From assembly GCA_964469565.1 (NCBI GenBank), contig CAYXZD010000009.1, positions 80,604 to 144,603 of the forward strand: a stretch of 64,000 nt of DNA. The letters are read 5' to 3'. Shown piece after piece: positions 42,588-52,267 of the stretch. Position 1 is the first letter of the stretch. Each line of letters starts with the position of its first letter. Made by a program: the position numbers and the translations under genes. The DNA is from GCA-2720975 sp964469565 (GTDB lineage: Bacteria; Planctomycetota; UBA1135; GCA-002686595). Below the pieces are notes generated by a model. The model did no database searches and was not told the DNA's origin. It saw nothing but the letters and a program-made list of their open reading frames with translations.

Positions 42588-44906
42588 ATGACTACCCACT
42601 GCGGATCCAGACAAGTGAAAGGCTCCCATCAGTACTCCGCCCTGACGCGCCTAGGTGCACTGTTGATGACGGCATCGATTGCCATCGGATCTGCACAAGA
42701 ACGACCCCAGCGCATTGCTTGCGTGGGTGCTTCGATTACCGAGGGCACCACCAACTCCGATTATCAGCGCAACAGTTGGCCGCTGGTACTGGGACGAATG
42801 CTAGAGCGATTGAGTCCCGGAGAGTTCGAGGTGGGCAACTTTGGCAGTTCGGGAGCGACGCTTTCCCGCCTGGGGAACAAGCCCTACTGGGAGCAGGATC
42901 AGTTCAGTGCCAGCCAACAGTTCTTGCCTGACTGGGTACTGATCAACTTAGGGCTTAACGATTCCAGCCCGGCGGATTGGGCCCGTGCCGCACCCTCCTG
43001 GGAGCAGGACCTGCGAGACCTTGTCGATGTCTATCGCAGTTTGCCCAGTCAGCCCACGGTCCTTCTCAGTCAACTCACCACCTTGTATCCAGTCCACGGT
43101 GGATGTGAGCCATGCATTCCCCAGCGCGCTGAGATGAATGCCATCATCACCAAGGTCGCCAAGGATTTGGGCCTTGCAGACGTGGATTTAGGGCGGGCCA
43201 CCCAGAGTGTTCCGGACTGGTTCCCCGACGGCTTGCATCCCAATAATCTTGCCAACGAGCGCATGGCGCAGGCGGTAGCCTTTGCGCTGACGGGGGAGCA
43301 TGCGGGCCCCGATTCGACTCTTCATCCTCATCCCGTCTATGGTGAGAGGCATTTCTTTGTGCAGGGAGGTCAAACCGTCGGTGCGCACTTGGGTACTTGG
43401 ATTCAGAAAGACCAATGGGTGGAGGGCACCGGTGCACGAAACTTCCTTGGCGCCTCCCACTCTGTGGCGGAGGGGGATTTTCACTTACATGCGCGCCTGC
43501 GCATGGTGAATCAAGAAAACTCAGCCGCAGGCTTTGAATTGGGGGGCAATTTCCTTGGCTTCGAGGGGGCGCGCGGCACGGTGTTCCGTAAAGGGCCTGC
43601 GCTTGGGAGCCTGCGCCTCATGCATGCATCACCTCAGCTTTGGCTTCGTGACTCTTGGATTGATTTCGATGTGATTCGCAATGGCGATCAGGTTTGGTTT
43701 TTCGTGAACAACAAGTTGTTGGAGATGGCGCTCATTCCTGGGCCGATTGCCAGCATGGGCTTTGACCCAACTCGTAGCACCATGCAGGTGGAGGAGTGGT
43801 CTGTCATTGGCACATTGGGGACCAAGCATCTCCCCCAGACTTTCAGCATTCCCATCGTGGATCTCGATCAAGACGAGGGCAGGCATGTCTTGGTGGATCG
43901 TGAAGAGGGCCAGTACCTTGGCCATGTCACCACCGAGTTGTTAGAGGACGGCAAGACGATCCTCGCCGTCTACCCCAAGGGGCACGGGCGTGGGCCCATC
44001 GTCTACAAGCGATCGGCTGATGGGGGCAAGACGTGGTCTGAGCGTCTACCCACTCCCGAGAATTGGGCTACGAGCCAAGAGGTCCCGACGTTGCACCGTG
44101 TGATTGATCCTCATTCGGGTGCCAAGCGGCTTATCCTTTGGTCGGGCCTCTATCCCGCTCGCCTAGCCGTGAGCGAGGACGAAGGCACCACCTGGTCGGA
44201 GCTTCAACCGGTGGGTGAGTGGGGTGGAATCGTCGTGATGGGAACGGTTGCGCGCATGAGGGATGGCAGCTATATCGCCCTCTTCCATGACGATGGCCGC
44301 TTCTTCAAGTCGAGTAGCCACCGCCAGTCCCCCCCGATTTTCACCCTCTACCAAACCCGTAGCCAAGACGGCGGCTTGACATGGTCGGAGCCCCGCGAGA
44401 TTTGGTCGGGCTCCGAACTCCACCTGTGCGAGCCCGGATCCGTACGATCGCCCGACGGCACAACCCTCGCTGTGCTTCTCCGCGAGAACGCCCGCCGATT
44501 CAACAGCCACATCATCTTCACTCGTGACGAGGGCAAGACCTGGTCCGTCCCCCGCGAGCTTCCTGCGAGCCTCACCGGTGACCGGCATACCCCCGAGTAC
44601 GCCCCAGACGGACGCCTGTTCATGAGTTTCCGTGACATGGCCACAGGCAGCCCCACCTACGGCGACTGGGTCGGTTGGGTGGGCACCTACGACGACCTAG
44701 CCCATGGCACCGAAGGCCAATACCGCATCCGCATCAAGGACAACAAAAAAGGTTCGGACAGTACCTACCCCGGCGTAGAAGTCCTCCCCGACGGCACCTT
44801 CGTAGTCACCACCTACGGCCACTGGGATGAGGGCGAGCAGCCCTACATCCTCAGCGCTCGTTTCACCCTGGAGGAGCTAGATGCGCGGGTGAACGGCGGG
44901 GAGTGA
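42588..44906 (+). CDS. SGNH esterase fused to BNR sialidase-like domain
   Basis: 772 residues from the ATG at 42588; signal peptide ends near AIGSAQ. The N-terminal SGNH/GDSL hydrolase has VGASITEG (nucleophile Ser), FGSSGA, LGLNDSS and the Asp-His block DGLHPNN. The middle is a lectin/laminin-like beta domain (about 250-430). The C-terminal six-bladed propeller carries Asp boxes SADGGKTW, SEDEGTTW, SQDGGLTW and TRDEGKTW. Architecture suggests secreted removal of acyl groups and sugars from acylated sialic-acid-like glycans; substrate not shown. Confidence 0.87.
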   Translation: MTTHCGSRQVKGSHQYSALTRLGALLMTASIAIGSAQERPQRIACVGASITEGTTNSDYQRNSWPLVLGRMLERLSPGEFEVGNFGSSGATLSRLGNKPYWEQDQFSASQQFLPDWVLINLGLNDSSPADWARAAPSWEQDLRDLVDVYRSLPSQPTVLLSQLTTLYPVHGGCEPCIPQRAEMNAIITKVAKDLGLADVDLGRATQSVPDWFPDGLHPNNLANERMAQAVAFALTGEHAGPDSTLHPHPVYGERHFFVQGGQTVGAHLGTWIQKDQWVEGTGARNFLGASHSVAEGDFHLHARLRMVNQENSAAGFELGGNFLGFEGARGTVFRKGPALGSLRLMHASPQLWLRDSWIDFDVIRNGDQVWFFVNNKLLEMALIPGPIASMGFDPTRSTMQVEEWSVIGTLGTKHLPQTFSIPIVDLDQDEGRHVLVDREEGQYLGHVTTELLEDGKTILAVYPKGHGRGPIVYKRSADGGKTWSERLPTPENWATSQEVPTLHRVIDPHSGAKRLILWSGLYPARLAVSEDEGTTWSELQPVGEWGGIVVMGTVARMRDGSYIALFHDDGRFFKSSSHRQSPPIFTLYQTRSQDGGLTWSEPREIWSGSELHLCEPGSVRSPDGTTLAVLLRENARRFNSHIIFTRDEGKTWSVPRELPASLTGDRHTPEYAPDGRLFMSFRDMATGSPTYGDWVGWVGTYDDLAHGTEGQYRIRIKDNKKGSDSTYPGVEVLPDGTFVVTTYGHWDEGEQPYILSARFTLEELDARVNGGE

Positions 44907-45039
44907 GGTGGACCCTGCAGCAAGTGGAGCTAAGCACGAATGGCCTCACTGGGTAGTCCGGCCTCGCGGCCGAAGACCGATTGCCTCAGAAAGTCAAACC
45001 AGATGCCCGCTTAGATTCCTGCGTTAGATTCCCCTCGCC

Positions 45040-45228
45040 ATGCTCGCCTATCAAGAAAGCCTGAGAACATTCCGTAGTGATATTCAAGACGGAAGCATCG
45101 ACGATGAGATTGAAAACCGTGTTGCGGCGTGTCTAGGGAAGCGGGTTTCCGAGAACGCTGCACCCAGATCCCCGGCCCCCGGGCTGCTCGCTGCTCGACC
45201 CACGGCGTCCTGGCATGGTTCCCCTTGA
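45040..45228 (+). pseudogene. Possible N-terminal relic of a DUF2075-type gene
   Basis: The first ~38 codons read MLAYQESLRTFRSDIQDGSI and on to LGKRVSEN, resembling the start of large DUF2075/nuclease-helicase proteins as I remember them (xxxYxxxxxxFxxDVxxxxIxDxIExxxxxxLGRRVS). After that the frame degenerates and stops. Read as a truncated remnant; family call from memory and weak. Confidence 0.35.
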
Positions 45229-45372
45229 GTTCCCCACCCATAGAGTTCGGGTAGATCGCACAGGGGAGGTTATTACACGCCAGAAACGAACCGCTTGCAG
45301 CCTGCGAACGGACACTGAAATGAAAGAGGGTTTCATGGCAAAGTCCGAAATGGACGCAGGACGCCATGGATG

Positions 45373-45426
45373 CTGCTCATGGTCACCGTGTATGGCCACT
45401 GGGACGAGTGCATGACCCCCGAATAG
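45373..45426 (+). pseudogene. Relic of a sialidase C-terminus
   Basis: The frame reads LMVTVYGHWDE before stopping at 45426. The intact sialidase ends with VVTTYGHWDEGE near its C-terminus, so this looks like a decayed copy of the same blade, about 560 bp downstream of the intact one. Confidence 0.4.
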
Positions 45427-45551
45427 CGGTCCATTCCTCATGAGGGTTGGGGTTCATGAGGTGTGAGGGCACTTGGTAGTGCCAGGAAGGTCCCTGGACT
45501 GTGCGCCAGGGGACGGAGCGAAGCGGGGTCGCAGGCTTTCTCGCACTACGA

Positions 45552-48500
45552 TCATGGGTGCATGATTCTCCAGATACCACTCGGCACTTCATGGATGAGA
45601 TTCCACTGAATCGTGATGGGCTTCTCGCCTTCCCATTGTTTGAAGGTGGTTTGGCCACAGTAGGTGAAAGGGGCGGCACGACCGGCTTGGGTCTTCTTAG
45701 TGGGGCGGATGAAGAGGTGGACCGGGGTGTTGGTGGATTGGTGATTGCGGATGGCTTGCCCCGTTGGGGAGGCTTGCGTGTGCCGGTTTTGGCTCTTCCA
45801 CTCGAACGTGGAACGGTCGATGAAATGGTCGGGGTATTGGTGATCGGAAGGCATGTCGTCCTTCTTGAGAGTCACTAAGAGGAAGATCTGGTTGTCCTTA
45901 GAGATGAACCCCTGGTTCCAGGAGCCACTGGAGAAGGTGAGGCCAAATAGAGGGGGGATCTCGGCGCGCATATAGGACTGCCATAGGGTGAGGGAGTCTT
46001 GTTGGGAGGCTTGCTCCTGTGCCTCAATGACCCACTCGCCCCCCGCTTGGCGAAACTGGGCAATGAATTGGGTGCCGGGTTTGCCGGCGTCGGGGCCGAA
46101 CATTTGGTGGAGGATCTCTGGGAGGAGGTTCTTGGTTTGGTCGGGGGCGTGAATGACGTTGACGGCGATTTTCTTAAATTCAGCGATGAGGGTTTGGCCG
46201 TCTACGCGAACGGGGGTCGGGCCGGTGGGGATGTCAGTGCGCTTGTCGCGGCCAGGTTGGAGGAAGAGGATGGGGTTGGACTTGTTGTGGGATACCTTGC
46301 AGGTGATGGGGGGAATGAGAGCGGAGGTCTGGAGGTTGGCGGGATCAAGGTAGACGGCGATGCGCCAGTCGAGGAGCTCGCGGGCTAGTTCTTGGAAGGC
46401 GAGGCGCTGGGCAGACGGGAGGGGGAGGTCGATGTGGAAGTGGTCGTCGACGTAACGGCAGAAAGGGCCGGTCTTGGCGTTGCCGACTAGGTGGGCGATT
46501 GGCCACTCGGTGAGCAAAGTCTTGATGTCGCGAGGGGGCGACTTGTGCTGGCCAAATTCCTGGGTGAGAGCGTCGCGGCGGGAGGTGACACGCAAGACCT
46601 CGGCGGCGAGGGTGTCGATGGGGGTGCTGCCGGGGAGGTTGTCCAGGTTGAGGGCGGCGATGAGGGTGATGAGGGTGATGAGTTCAAAACTCTTGTTGAT
46701 GTCGAGGCGCTCGATGGCGGTGAGGAGGGATTTAGCTGGGGATGAAGAGAAGGCGGCGACTTGCTCGGGAGTTAGACCCCCTTGACTGTTCACAAAGTCG
46801 AGCCAACTGCCAAACGATGTGCGAGCGGTGCGGGGGTTGTAGCCGTCGCGATAAGTTTGCGCGGCAGTGGGGCGTCGGGAGTGTCTCTCTTGATAGTCGG
46901 TGTAGTAGGCAGTCAGCACTTCGTTCTTCTTAGGTGATCGCAAGAGTGAATTGAGAATGTTGATGGACTCCAAGTCGTAGGTGACACGGCAGCCTGCGGG
47001 CAGTTCGAGGTCCTTGGCGGGGAGATCCTTGAGGAGATTGCGAATGTACACATCACCAGGTGGCAGCCCGTAGATGATCTGTGGGCGGTTGAGGAATGTG
47101 CGGTGGTTGCCGATGTAGTCGATGACGCACAGGTGTGTCTTGTCCTTCGCTTTGCGAAGGCCGCGGCCGAGTTGTTGTAGCCACAGGATCTTGGACTCGG
47201 TGGGGCGCAGCATCATGACGGTGTCAATGAGAGGCAAGTCGACACCCTCGTTGAAGATGTCAATGGCGAAAAGGACGCGGATGCTGCCCTCAGCAAGCTG
47301 GGTGAGGGAAGACTCGCGGCCATCGGAACTGGGCTGGGAATGGACTGCGGCGCAAGGGATGCCGGCAGCACGGAAGAAGTCGCGCATGTACTCGGCGTGA
47401 CGCACAGAACAACAAAAGGCAAGGGTGCGCTGACCAGCCTTGTCGCGGTATTGCTCCAGGGCATTCTGGGCACGGGCCTCGCTGGCAAGCTTGTTGGTGA
47501 GCTCTTCTGGATCAAAACGAGCGCTGCGCCAGGGGATGTTTTCGTAATCCACGACGTCTGGGACGCCGAAGTAATGGAAGGGGCTTAGGAGTAAGCGGTT
47601 GATGCCCTCGTTTAGATCGCAGCGGAAAACGAGGTTCATCTCGCAAAGCGCCAGAAGGTCGCCTCCATCGGTGCGCTCGGGGGTTGCGGTGAGACCGAGC
47701 ATGAAGGCTGGCTGAAAGTGACGCAGGAGTTTCTTGTAGCTGGCCGCGGCAGCGTGGTGAAACTCGTCGACGATGATGTAGTCGAAGGCGTTTGGTGCGA
47801 ACTTGAGGAGGTGGGGCTTCTTGCCTAGGGTCTGGATGGAAGCAAAGAGAACGTCGGCACGTGGGGCCTTTTCTGTGCCGGTGTAGAATCCGAGATGGGC
47901 CTCCGGACGGATGCGGCGGAAGGTGTCGCGGGCCTGGGTGAGGATCTCTTGACGGTGGGCCACAAAGAGGACGCGCTTGGCATCGGCGGCTTGGGTGTCG
48001 AAGGCGGAGAGCCAGGTTTTCCCCAAGCCCGTAGCTAAGACGACAAGGCCCGCGGCGTTGCCGGCGGAACGGGTGGCGGCTAAGGCTGCGAGGGCTTCTT
48101 CTTGTACTCCGTGGGGGCTGACCGGCGGAAGGGGCTCGCCTTCGGGCGGGGCAGGGGAATCTATTGGTGGGTCAGTGCCCGGCGGGGCGGGAGCGGCGCC
48201 GGGGGGCGTGCGCCGCTTACGATAGGCAGCGATCCAATCGTCAGTGAGGGGGGTGGACTGGGGATGCTCGGTAAACAGATGCTCGAAATTGGCCTCGACA
48301 TCGCGGAAGGCGGCACTGTCACGGGCGTGAATGGTGCGCTGGTTCCACTCGACAGCACCGACGGAAAGGGCGGCGTGGGTGAGATTGGAACTGCCGACGA
48401 CGGCCACTCCTCCTGATGGGCCACCCTTTAGAATGTAGACCTTGGGATGGAATGTATCGTCGCGGCACTCATAGACACGCAGCTCGACTCGATCGCGGTG

Positions 48501-49196
48501 ATCCTCTTGCAAATCGATCAATCTGCGCAGGGCGTCGGGGTCGGTGAAACCTAGGTAGTCCCCGGTGAGAATGCGCAACTGGCCCCTGCGATCGAGGAGG
48601 TCTAGTAGGTGGGGCCTGAGGAGTTCGAATCCCGACTGGGTGATGAAGGCAACGGCGATGTCGGCATGCTCGGCGTCCAGGAGGAGCGGCAAGAGGTGAG
48701 CGATCAGCGGATCCTCACCGCCCGCGATGATGCTGCGGCGATGGGGGACGGGGGTCGGGTCGTCATAACACCAGTTGGTGGAATCAGCCACGATGCTCGC
48801 TCCGCCTAAGGGCGGGGAGATGTAGTTACCCTTAGAAGGGATGACTTTTCGAATGCCGCCGGTGGGGTCGGGGGTGTCACCGGGATAGCGCGGGATGACG
48901 TGCAGGTGCAGGTGGGGGATCGTTTGGCCGGCGGCTTCTCCTTCGTTGAAACCAATGTTGAAGCCAGCGGGGGAGAATTCTTGCGTGAGCTCGGCGCGTA
49001 CGAGGTCGACGGTCTCCAGCAAGGCGCTGCGTTCGGCAGGAGTGGCGTCGAGCCAACTGGGGATGTGCCGCTTGGGAAGGACGAGGGTGTGGCCTTCAGT
49101 GACAGGGAATGCGTCGCGGATGGCCAGGACGAGCTGCGCCGCATGAACAATCCGCAGGGCTTGGGGTTGGCAGAAGGGGCAAGCGGTGGAAGTCAT
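45552..49196 (-). CDS. HIT + PLD nuclease + SF2 helicase + DUF3427 fusion, putative defence protein
   Basis: 1214 residues. Order: HIT domain (about 1-130) with histidine triad HLHLHVI; phospholipase-D-type nuclease domain (about 165-310) with HPKVYILKGG and GSSNLTHAAL; superfamily 2 helicase (about 360-740) with GLGKT, DEFHHA, TATPERTDGGD and a motif VI-type QLGRGLRKAKDK; and a C-terminal DUF3427-like region (about 900-1200) with SGSWNQGFI and LLVTLKKDD. PLD-helicase-DUF3427 proteins occur in restriction and anti-phage islands. The HIT fusion, a nucleotide hydrolase/transferase fold, adds a possible nucleotide-signal or AMP-removal activity. No methylase or other defence gene is adjacent. 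Confidence 0.88.
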   Translation of the reverse strand: MTSTACPFCQPQALRIVHAAQLVLAIRDAFPVTEGHTLVLPKRHIPSWLDATPAERSALLETVDLVRAELTQEFSPAGFNIGFNEGEAAGQTIPHLHLHVIPRYPGDTPDPTGGIRKVIPSKGNYISPPLGGASIVADSTNWCYDDPTPVPHRRSIIAGGEDPLIAHLLPLLLDAEHADIAVAFITQSGFELLRPHLLDLLDRRGQLRILTGDYLGFTDPDALRRLIDLQEDHRDRVELRVYECRDDTFHPKVYILKGGPSGGVAVVGSSNLTHAALSVGAVEWNQRTIHARDSAAFRDVEANFEHLFTEHPQSTPLTDDWIAAYRKRRTPPGAAPAPPGTDPPIDSPAPPEGEPLPPVSPHGVQEEALAALAATRSAGNAAGLVVLATGLGKTWLSAFDTQAADAKRVLFVAHRQEILTQARDTFRRIRPEAHLGFYTGTEKAPRADVLFASIQTLGKKPHLLKFAPNAFDYIIVDEFHHAAAASYKKLLRHFQPAFMLGLTATPERTDGGDLLALCEMNLVFRCDLNEGINRLLLSPFHYFGVPDVVDYENIPWRSARFDPEELTNKLASEARAQNALEQYRDKAGQRTLAFCCSVRHAEYMRDFFRAAGIPCAAVHSQPSSDGRESSLTQLAEGSIRVLFAIDIFNEGVDLPLIDTVMMLRPTESKILWLQQLGRGLRKAKDKTHLCVIDYIGNHRTFLNRPQIIYGLPPGDVYIRNLLKDLPAKDLELPAGCRVTYDLESINILNSLLRSPKKNEVLTAYYTDYQERHSRRPTAAQTYRDGYNPRTARTSFGSWLDFVNSQGGLTPEQVAAFSSSPAKSLLTAIERLDINKSFELITLITLIAALNLDNLPGSTPIDTLAAEVLRVTSRRDALTQEFGQHKSPPRDIKTLLTEWPIAHLVGNAKTGPFCRYVDDHFHIDLPLPSAQRLAFQELARELLDWRIAVYLDPANLQTSALIPPITCKVSHNKSNPILFLQPGRDKRTDIPTGPTPVRVDGQTLIAEFKKIAVNVIHAPDQTKNLLPEILHQMFGPDAGKPGTQFIAQFRQAGGEWVIEAQEQASQQDSLTLWQSYMRAEIPPLFGLTFSSGSWNQGFISKDNQIFLLVTLKKDDMPSDHQYPDHFIDRSTFEWKSQNRHTQASPTGQAIRNHQSTNTPVHLFIRPTKKTQAGRAAPFTYCGQTTFKQWEGEKPITIQWNLIHEVPSGIWRIMHP

Positions 49197-49879
49197 TGGC
49201 GGGACGGGGAAGACGTCCGGGGGGGGCTAGGGGGAGGGATGTATGTGAGGCATTCTAGACAGGCACTTGAGAATCAGGCAGCTTCAAAAAAATTCAAAGG
49301 GATTGCCCATGGTTATTCCATGGGCGGCTGTGGGCGCTTGATGCCGGTGAGGGGACTGGCCTCGCCCGCAGTAGGTGGTGTGTTGGTGAAACTTCAGGGT
49401 ATCGGGTTGGGTTGGCGGCCTTGTTGGGAGCGGGGGGCTAGGTTTGGCCCGTGGTGGCGTTAGCCGTGATGATGGCGAATGCCCCAGGTCAAGCGGGAGG
49501 CGGCGAGGCACAAGGAAAACGAACGGTGAAGTAGGAGGGGTGCATGGAAACTAGGAGCGGCGCCGTCGTACTCAGGGAGACTCTGAGTGGGGGCCGGTAT
49601 CCCAGTGAAAACCAGGTCATGCGCGGCGAGGTTGCGGCGGGTAGGAGGCGTGCTTGTGGGTTCGGCTGAGACCTGACGCCGGGCAAGGATCCCGGGAAAT
49701 GGCGCCGGTAATGACGCCTGGCAAAGATCGCTGAAGTGTGCAGGTCATGGCGCACAGTGTTGGACTGCGGCGTGCGGACTGCAGCGCTTGGGCCGCTGCT
49801 CCTGCTCGATGCCCTAAGGGAAATGTGGCCCGATGTGAGAGCGCTAGCGATAACTTGCTGATCGGACTAGGGTGGTGAG
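49197..49879. other. Intergenic region, helicase / M23-like gene
   Basis: 683 bp with no supported gene. It contains an imperfect 18-bp direct repeat (TGACGCC(G/T)GGCAA(G/A)GATC at 49674-49691 and 49712-49729). Divergent promoters are expected here. Confidence 0.45.
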
Positions 49880-51859
49880 ATGAGAACTCAACGATTCATT
49901 GGATGGGCTTGCGCTGGGCTACTTGGGGTGGGAATGGCGCAGGCGCAGGTGGTCGTACCGACGAAATCGGGCGTGGCTATGGGGCCCATGAAGTTGGATG
50001 GGGTGTGGGAAGCGGTCACGCCGGGGATGCAGGCTGTTGTTGTGCTAGCACAACGGGGGGACGGGCGGCTTGTGGGGTACTTGCCAGGGTCGCTAGGGTC
50101 GCGGGTCTTGGGGGGGCGCGTGCGCGGGAGGAGGGTCCACTTCTTGATCGGGGATCATGAAGGGGGGATTTGGCACGGAGAATTTGTGGGGGCCGTCGCA
50201 GGGACGAAACTGGCGGGGGAAATCCACAGTGGCGGGGCGGCAACGCCGGTGGAGTTTCAACTCACAACGCAACTGGGATTGGAGGAGAGCTGGCTGCTGT
50301 TTGAAGGGGACTATGATGAGCGGTTGCGAATGAGCCGCGTGGAAGATGCAACCGGGGCGTTTGCGCTGGGCGGGTTCGAAAACCTAGGGCGCTGCGACTT
50401 CGTGGCTTGCGGGGGACAGATCACCTCTTGGGTGCAAACCGGGCTCAACCATACCATTCAGACGAGCTCAAGCGGCTCGGCGGGGTGTCCCATGGTGACC
50501 GATCTCGTGGGCACGCAGGATCCTAGCGAGTACTTCTTGATGGGAACCTATGCCACATCTGATTGCACAGGCAGCCTGGCGAGCGGGAGTTTCATGGGCG
50601 GCAAGTTGGGGTTCACTTTCATGGATGATGCCGAAGATGTCGTGCAGGCATTGGCCCAGTTTGCCGATGCGTTCGAAAACGAAGATGCAGCGGCCGCCGA
50701 CCTTTTCCATTCCGCCTATTTATACAACGGTACATCACGAGCTGATTGGCAAGCGATGTTTGCGAGTTGGTGGGGACAGTACGATGGCATCAAGCTGGAT
50801 TTGTCCGTCGATCAAATCGTGATGGAACAAGACTATGAAGTGCACGCCTACCTCGCCGGGCCAGCGCGCATGAACCTGCATCTTCAAGCGGCTGGAAGGA
50901 ATGTGACCACAGGAGCGTGGGAGGGCTTTTGGAGCAGCCAAACTACCTTGCCCGGCGGCGGCGAACTCTCACTGCTTGGCCGGGAAGCAGGCCGGATCGT
51001 TCTGGTGGGCAACGGCGAGAGCCAACCCTTCAGGATGGGACTACCCATTACGCCAGCGGAGTTCGCGAACTCCACCTACGGGATCTGGCCCTTTGGAGTC
51101 CACGGGGGCGGCCACCCCGAGGGTCACCCAGGAATCGACTTTGAATACGCTGCGGGAGCGAAGGTCCTCGCCACCTGCGACGGGCCTGTTGTCGTCATCA
51201 TGCAGAACACATCGCACCTGCCCACGGTGCTTTGGTCCGTGGTTCAAGAACCCCGGCCTGGGCTCAAAGTGATCTACGATGAGATCGAGAACCTCGATGC
51301 ATCCATCGTCTTGGGGAATGTCATCATGGAAGGGGGTGTGATCGGCGATCCCTACGACAAGACGACCTTTCGCAGCAATCATCTTGGGCTGATGGTTCAT
51401 GGGGAGCTGTTGTGTCCCAGTGACTTTTGGCATGCGAGTGCACAGACCCAGATCGACGCCCTGTGGCCCCTTTGCTTCTACTCACAAGAACCTGTCGAAC
51501 CGCGCATGCATAGCGATTATGCAGCCAGAATGCCCCTCACCTCTCGCTGGGAGCGCCGCACCAGCGGATCGGGGAGCAGCGCCGCCCAGGTGCAGTTCAC
51601 ACGCCTCGATGCCACGACCAATGATTATGACTACGCACTGCTAGACAGTGCGGGTGCCACCACGGAATGGGGGCAGGTCAATTTCAATATGGCCTATCCG
51701 TTCGGGACACTGAAGTTTGTACCCGACGCCAGCTTGGGTCTGGGTGATCGGTACGGCGTGTATGACATTGTCGAAGATGTCCTTACCCTTGATTGGGATG
51801 GGGCGGGAACTCCCAGTGACCTTTTGGGAGCTTCGGTGTACGACCTAGCGCTTGACTAG
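49880..51859 (+). CDS. Secreted protein with M23-peptidase-like domain
   Basis: 659 residues with signal peptide ending near MAQAQ. The N-terminal third is beta-rich and unrecognised. Around residue 415 the M23 (LytM) zinc motif is visible: HPGIDFEYAAGAKVLATCDG, as in HxGxD peptidases. The second motif, normally HLHFE, appears as NHLGLMVHGE, so the HxH pair is changed and activity is doubtful. It could be a binding domain derived from a peptidase, or a divergent peptidase. Confidence 0.6.
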   Translation: MRTQRFIGWACAGLLGVGMAQAQVVVPTKSGVAMGPMKLDGVWEAVTPGMQAVVVLAQRGDGRLVGYLPGSLGSRVLGGRVRGRRVHFLIGDHEGGIWHGEFVGAVAGTKLAGEIHSGGAATPVEFQLTTQLGLEESWLLFEGDYDERLRMSRVEDATGAFALGGFENLGRCDFVACGGQITSWVQTGLNHTIQTSSSGSAGCPMVTDLVGTQDPSEYFLMGTYATSDCTGSLASGSFMGGKLGFTFMDDAEDVVQALAQFADAFENEDAAAADLFHSAYLYNGTSRADWQAMFASWWGQYDGIKLDLSVDQIVMEQDYEVHAYLAGPARMNLHLQAAGRNVTTGAWEGFWSSQTTLPGGGELSLLGREAGRIVLVGNGESQPFRMGLPITPAEFANSTYGIWPFGVHGGGHPEGHPGIDFEYAAGAKVLATCDGPVVVIMQNTSHLPTVLWSVVQEPRPGLKVIYDEIENLDASIVLGNVIMEGGVIGDPYDKTTFRSNHLGLMVHGELLCPSDFWHASAQTQIDALWPLCFYSQEPVEPRMHSDYAARMPLTSRWERRTSGSGSSAAQVQFTRLDATTNDYDYALLDSAGATTEWGQVNFNMAYPFGTLKFVPDASLGLGDRYGVYDIVEDVLTLDWDGAGTPSDLLGASVYDLALD

Positions 51860-51897
51860 TGAATCCTGCGGGGACAAGGGTGTGCCGATGGTGCTTC

Positions 51898-52267
51898 TCA
51901 GTCCGCGCGACGACGGATGCCCTGGAGGCTGACGAACTGTTGGGTCTCCTCCTGGCCCCCTACCTTCCAATTGATCTTGCTCAGGCGAGTGATGCGGTGC
52001 ACTTCCACACCCTTGTCATGCGTGACGACTCTGATCCGAGACATGCCCGCCGGAGGTGTCGTGGGGGAATTCCATTTGGATGAGCTCGGGCGTGACGGCT
52101 CCCGCCGCGTAACTTGATGCACTGTCCGACGGGCGCATCATGAAGTAGGCTAGCTTCTGTTGGATCCCATATTTGGGTAGGCGCCCCCAGCGGAAGACCG
52201 GCCTCTGCAGGCCGACGAGAACCACCACCACCACCACTATGCATACAGTCAATCGGACAATGTTCAC
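51898..52267 (-). pseudogene. Small gene with frameshift at a five-base homopolymer
   Basis: Two coding-like frames join into one protein of about 120 residues. Upstream frame: hydrophobic start, then FRWGRLPKYGIQQKLAYFMM and SSYAAGAVTPELIQMEF. Downstream frame: TTPPAGMSRIRVVTHDKGVE and on to QQFVSLQGIRRRAD. The switch coincides with the G5 run at 52063-52067 (C5 on the coding strand); removing one base restores a single frame. Start uncertain: GTG at 52267 overlaps the M16 gene start on the other strand, and a run of GTG codons follows. Either a sequencing indel or a recent frameshift. Family not recognised. Confidence 0.5.

Larger units (their letters stand above)
44907..45551. other. Degraded intergenic region with gene relics
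   Basis: 645 bp without an intact gene. It holds two fragments that look like remnants of larger genes (listed separately), next to a defence-like helicase gene. Confidence 0.5.

Noticed and set aside
49970..49990. GGGCGTGGC similar to the SECIS apex
   Set aside because: It does not fold into the stem and no in-frame UGA precedes it.
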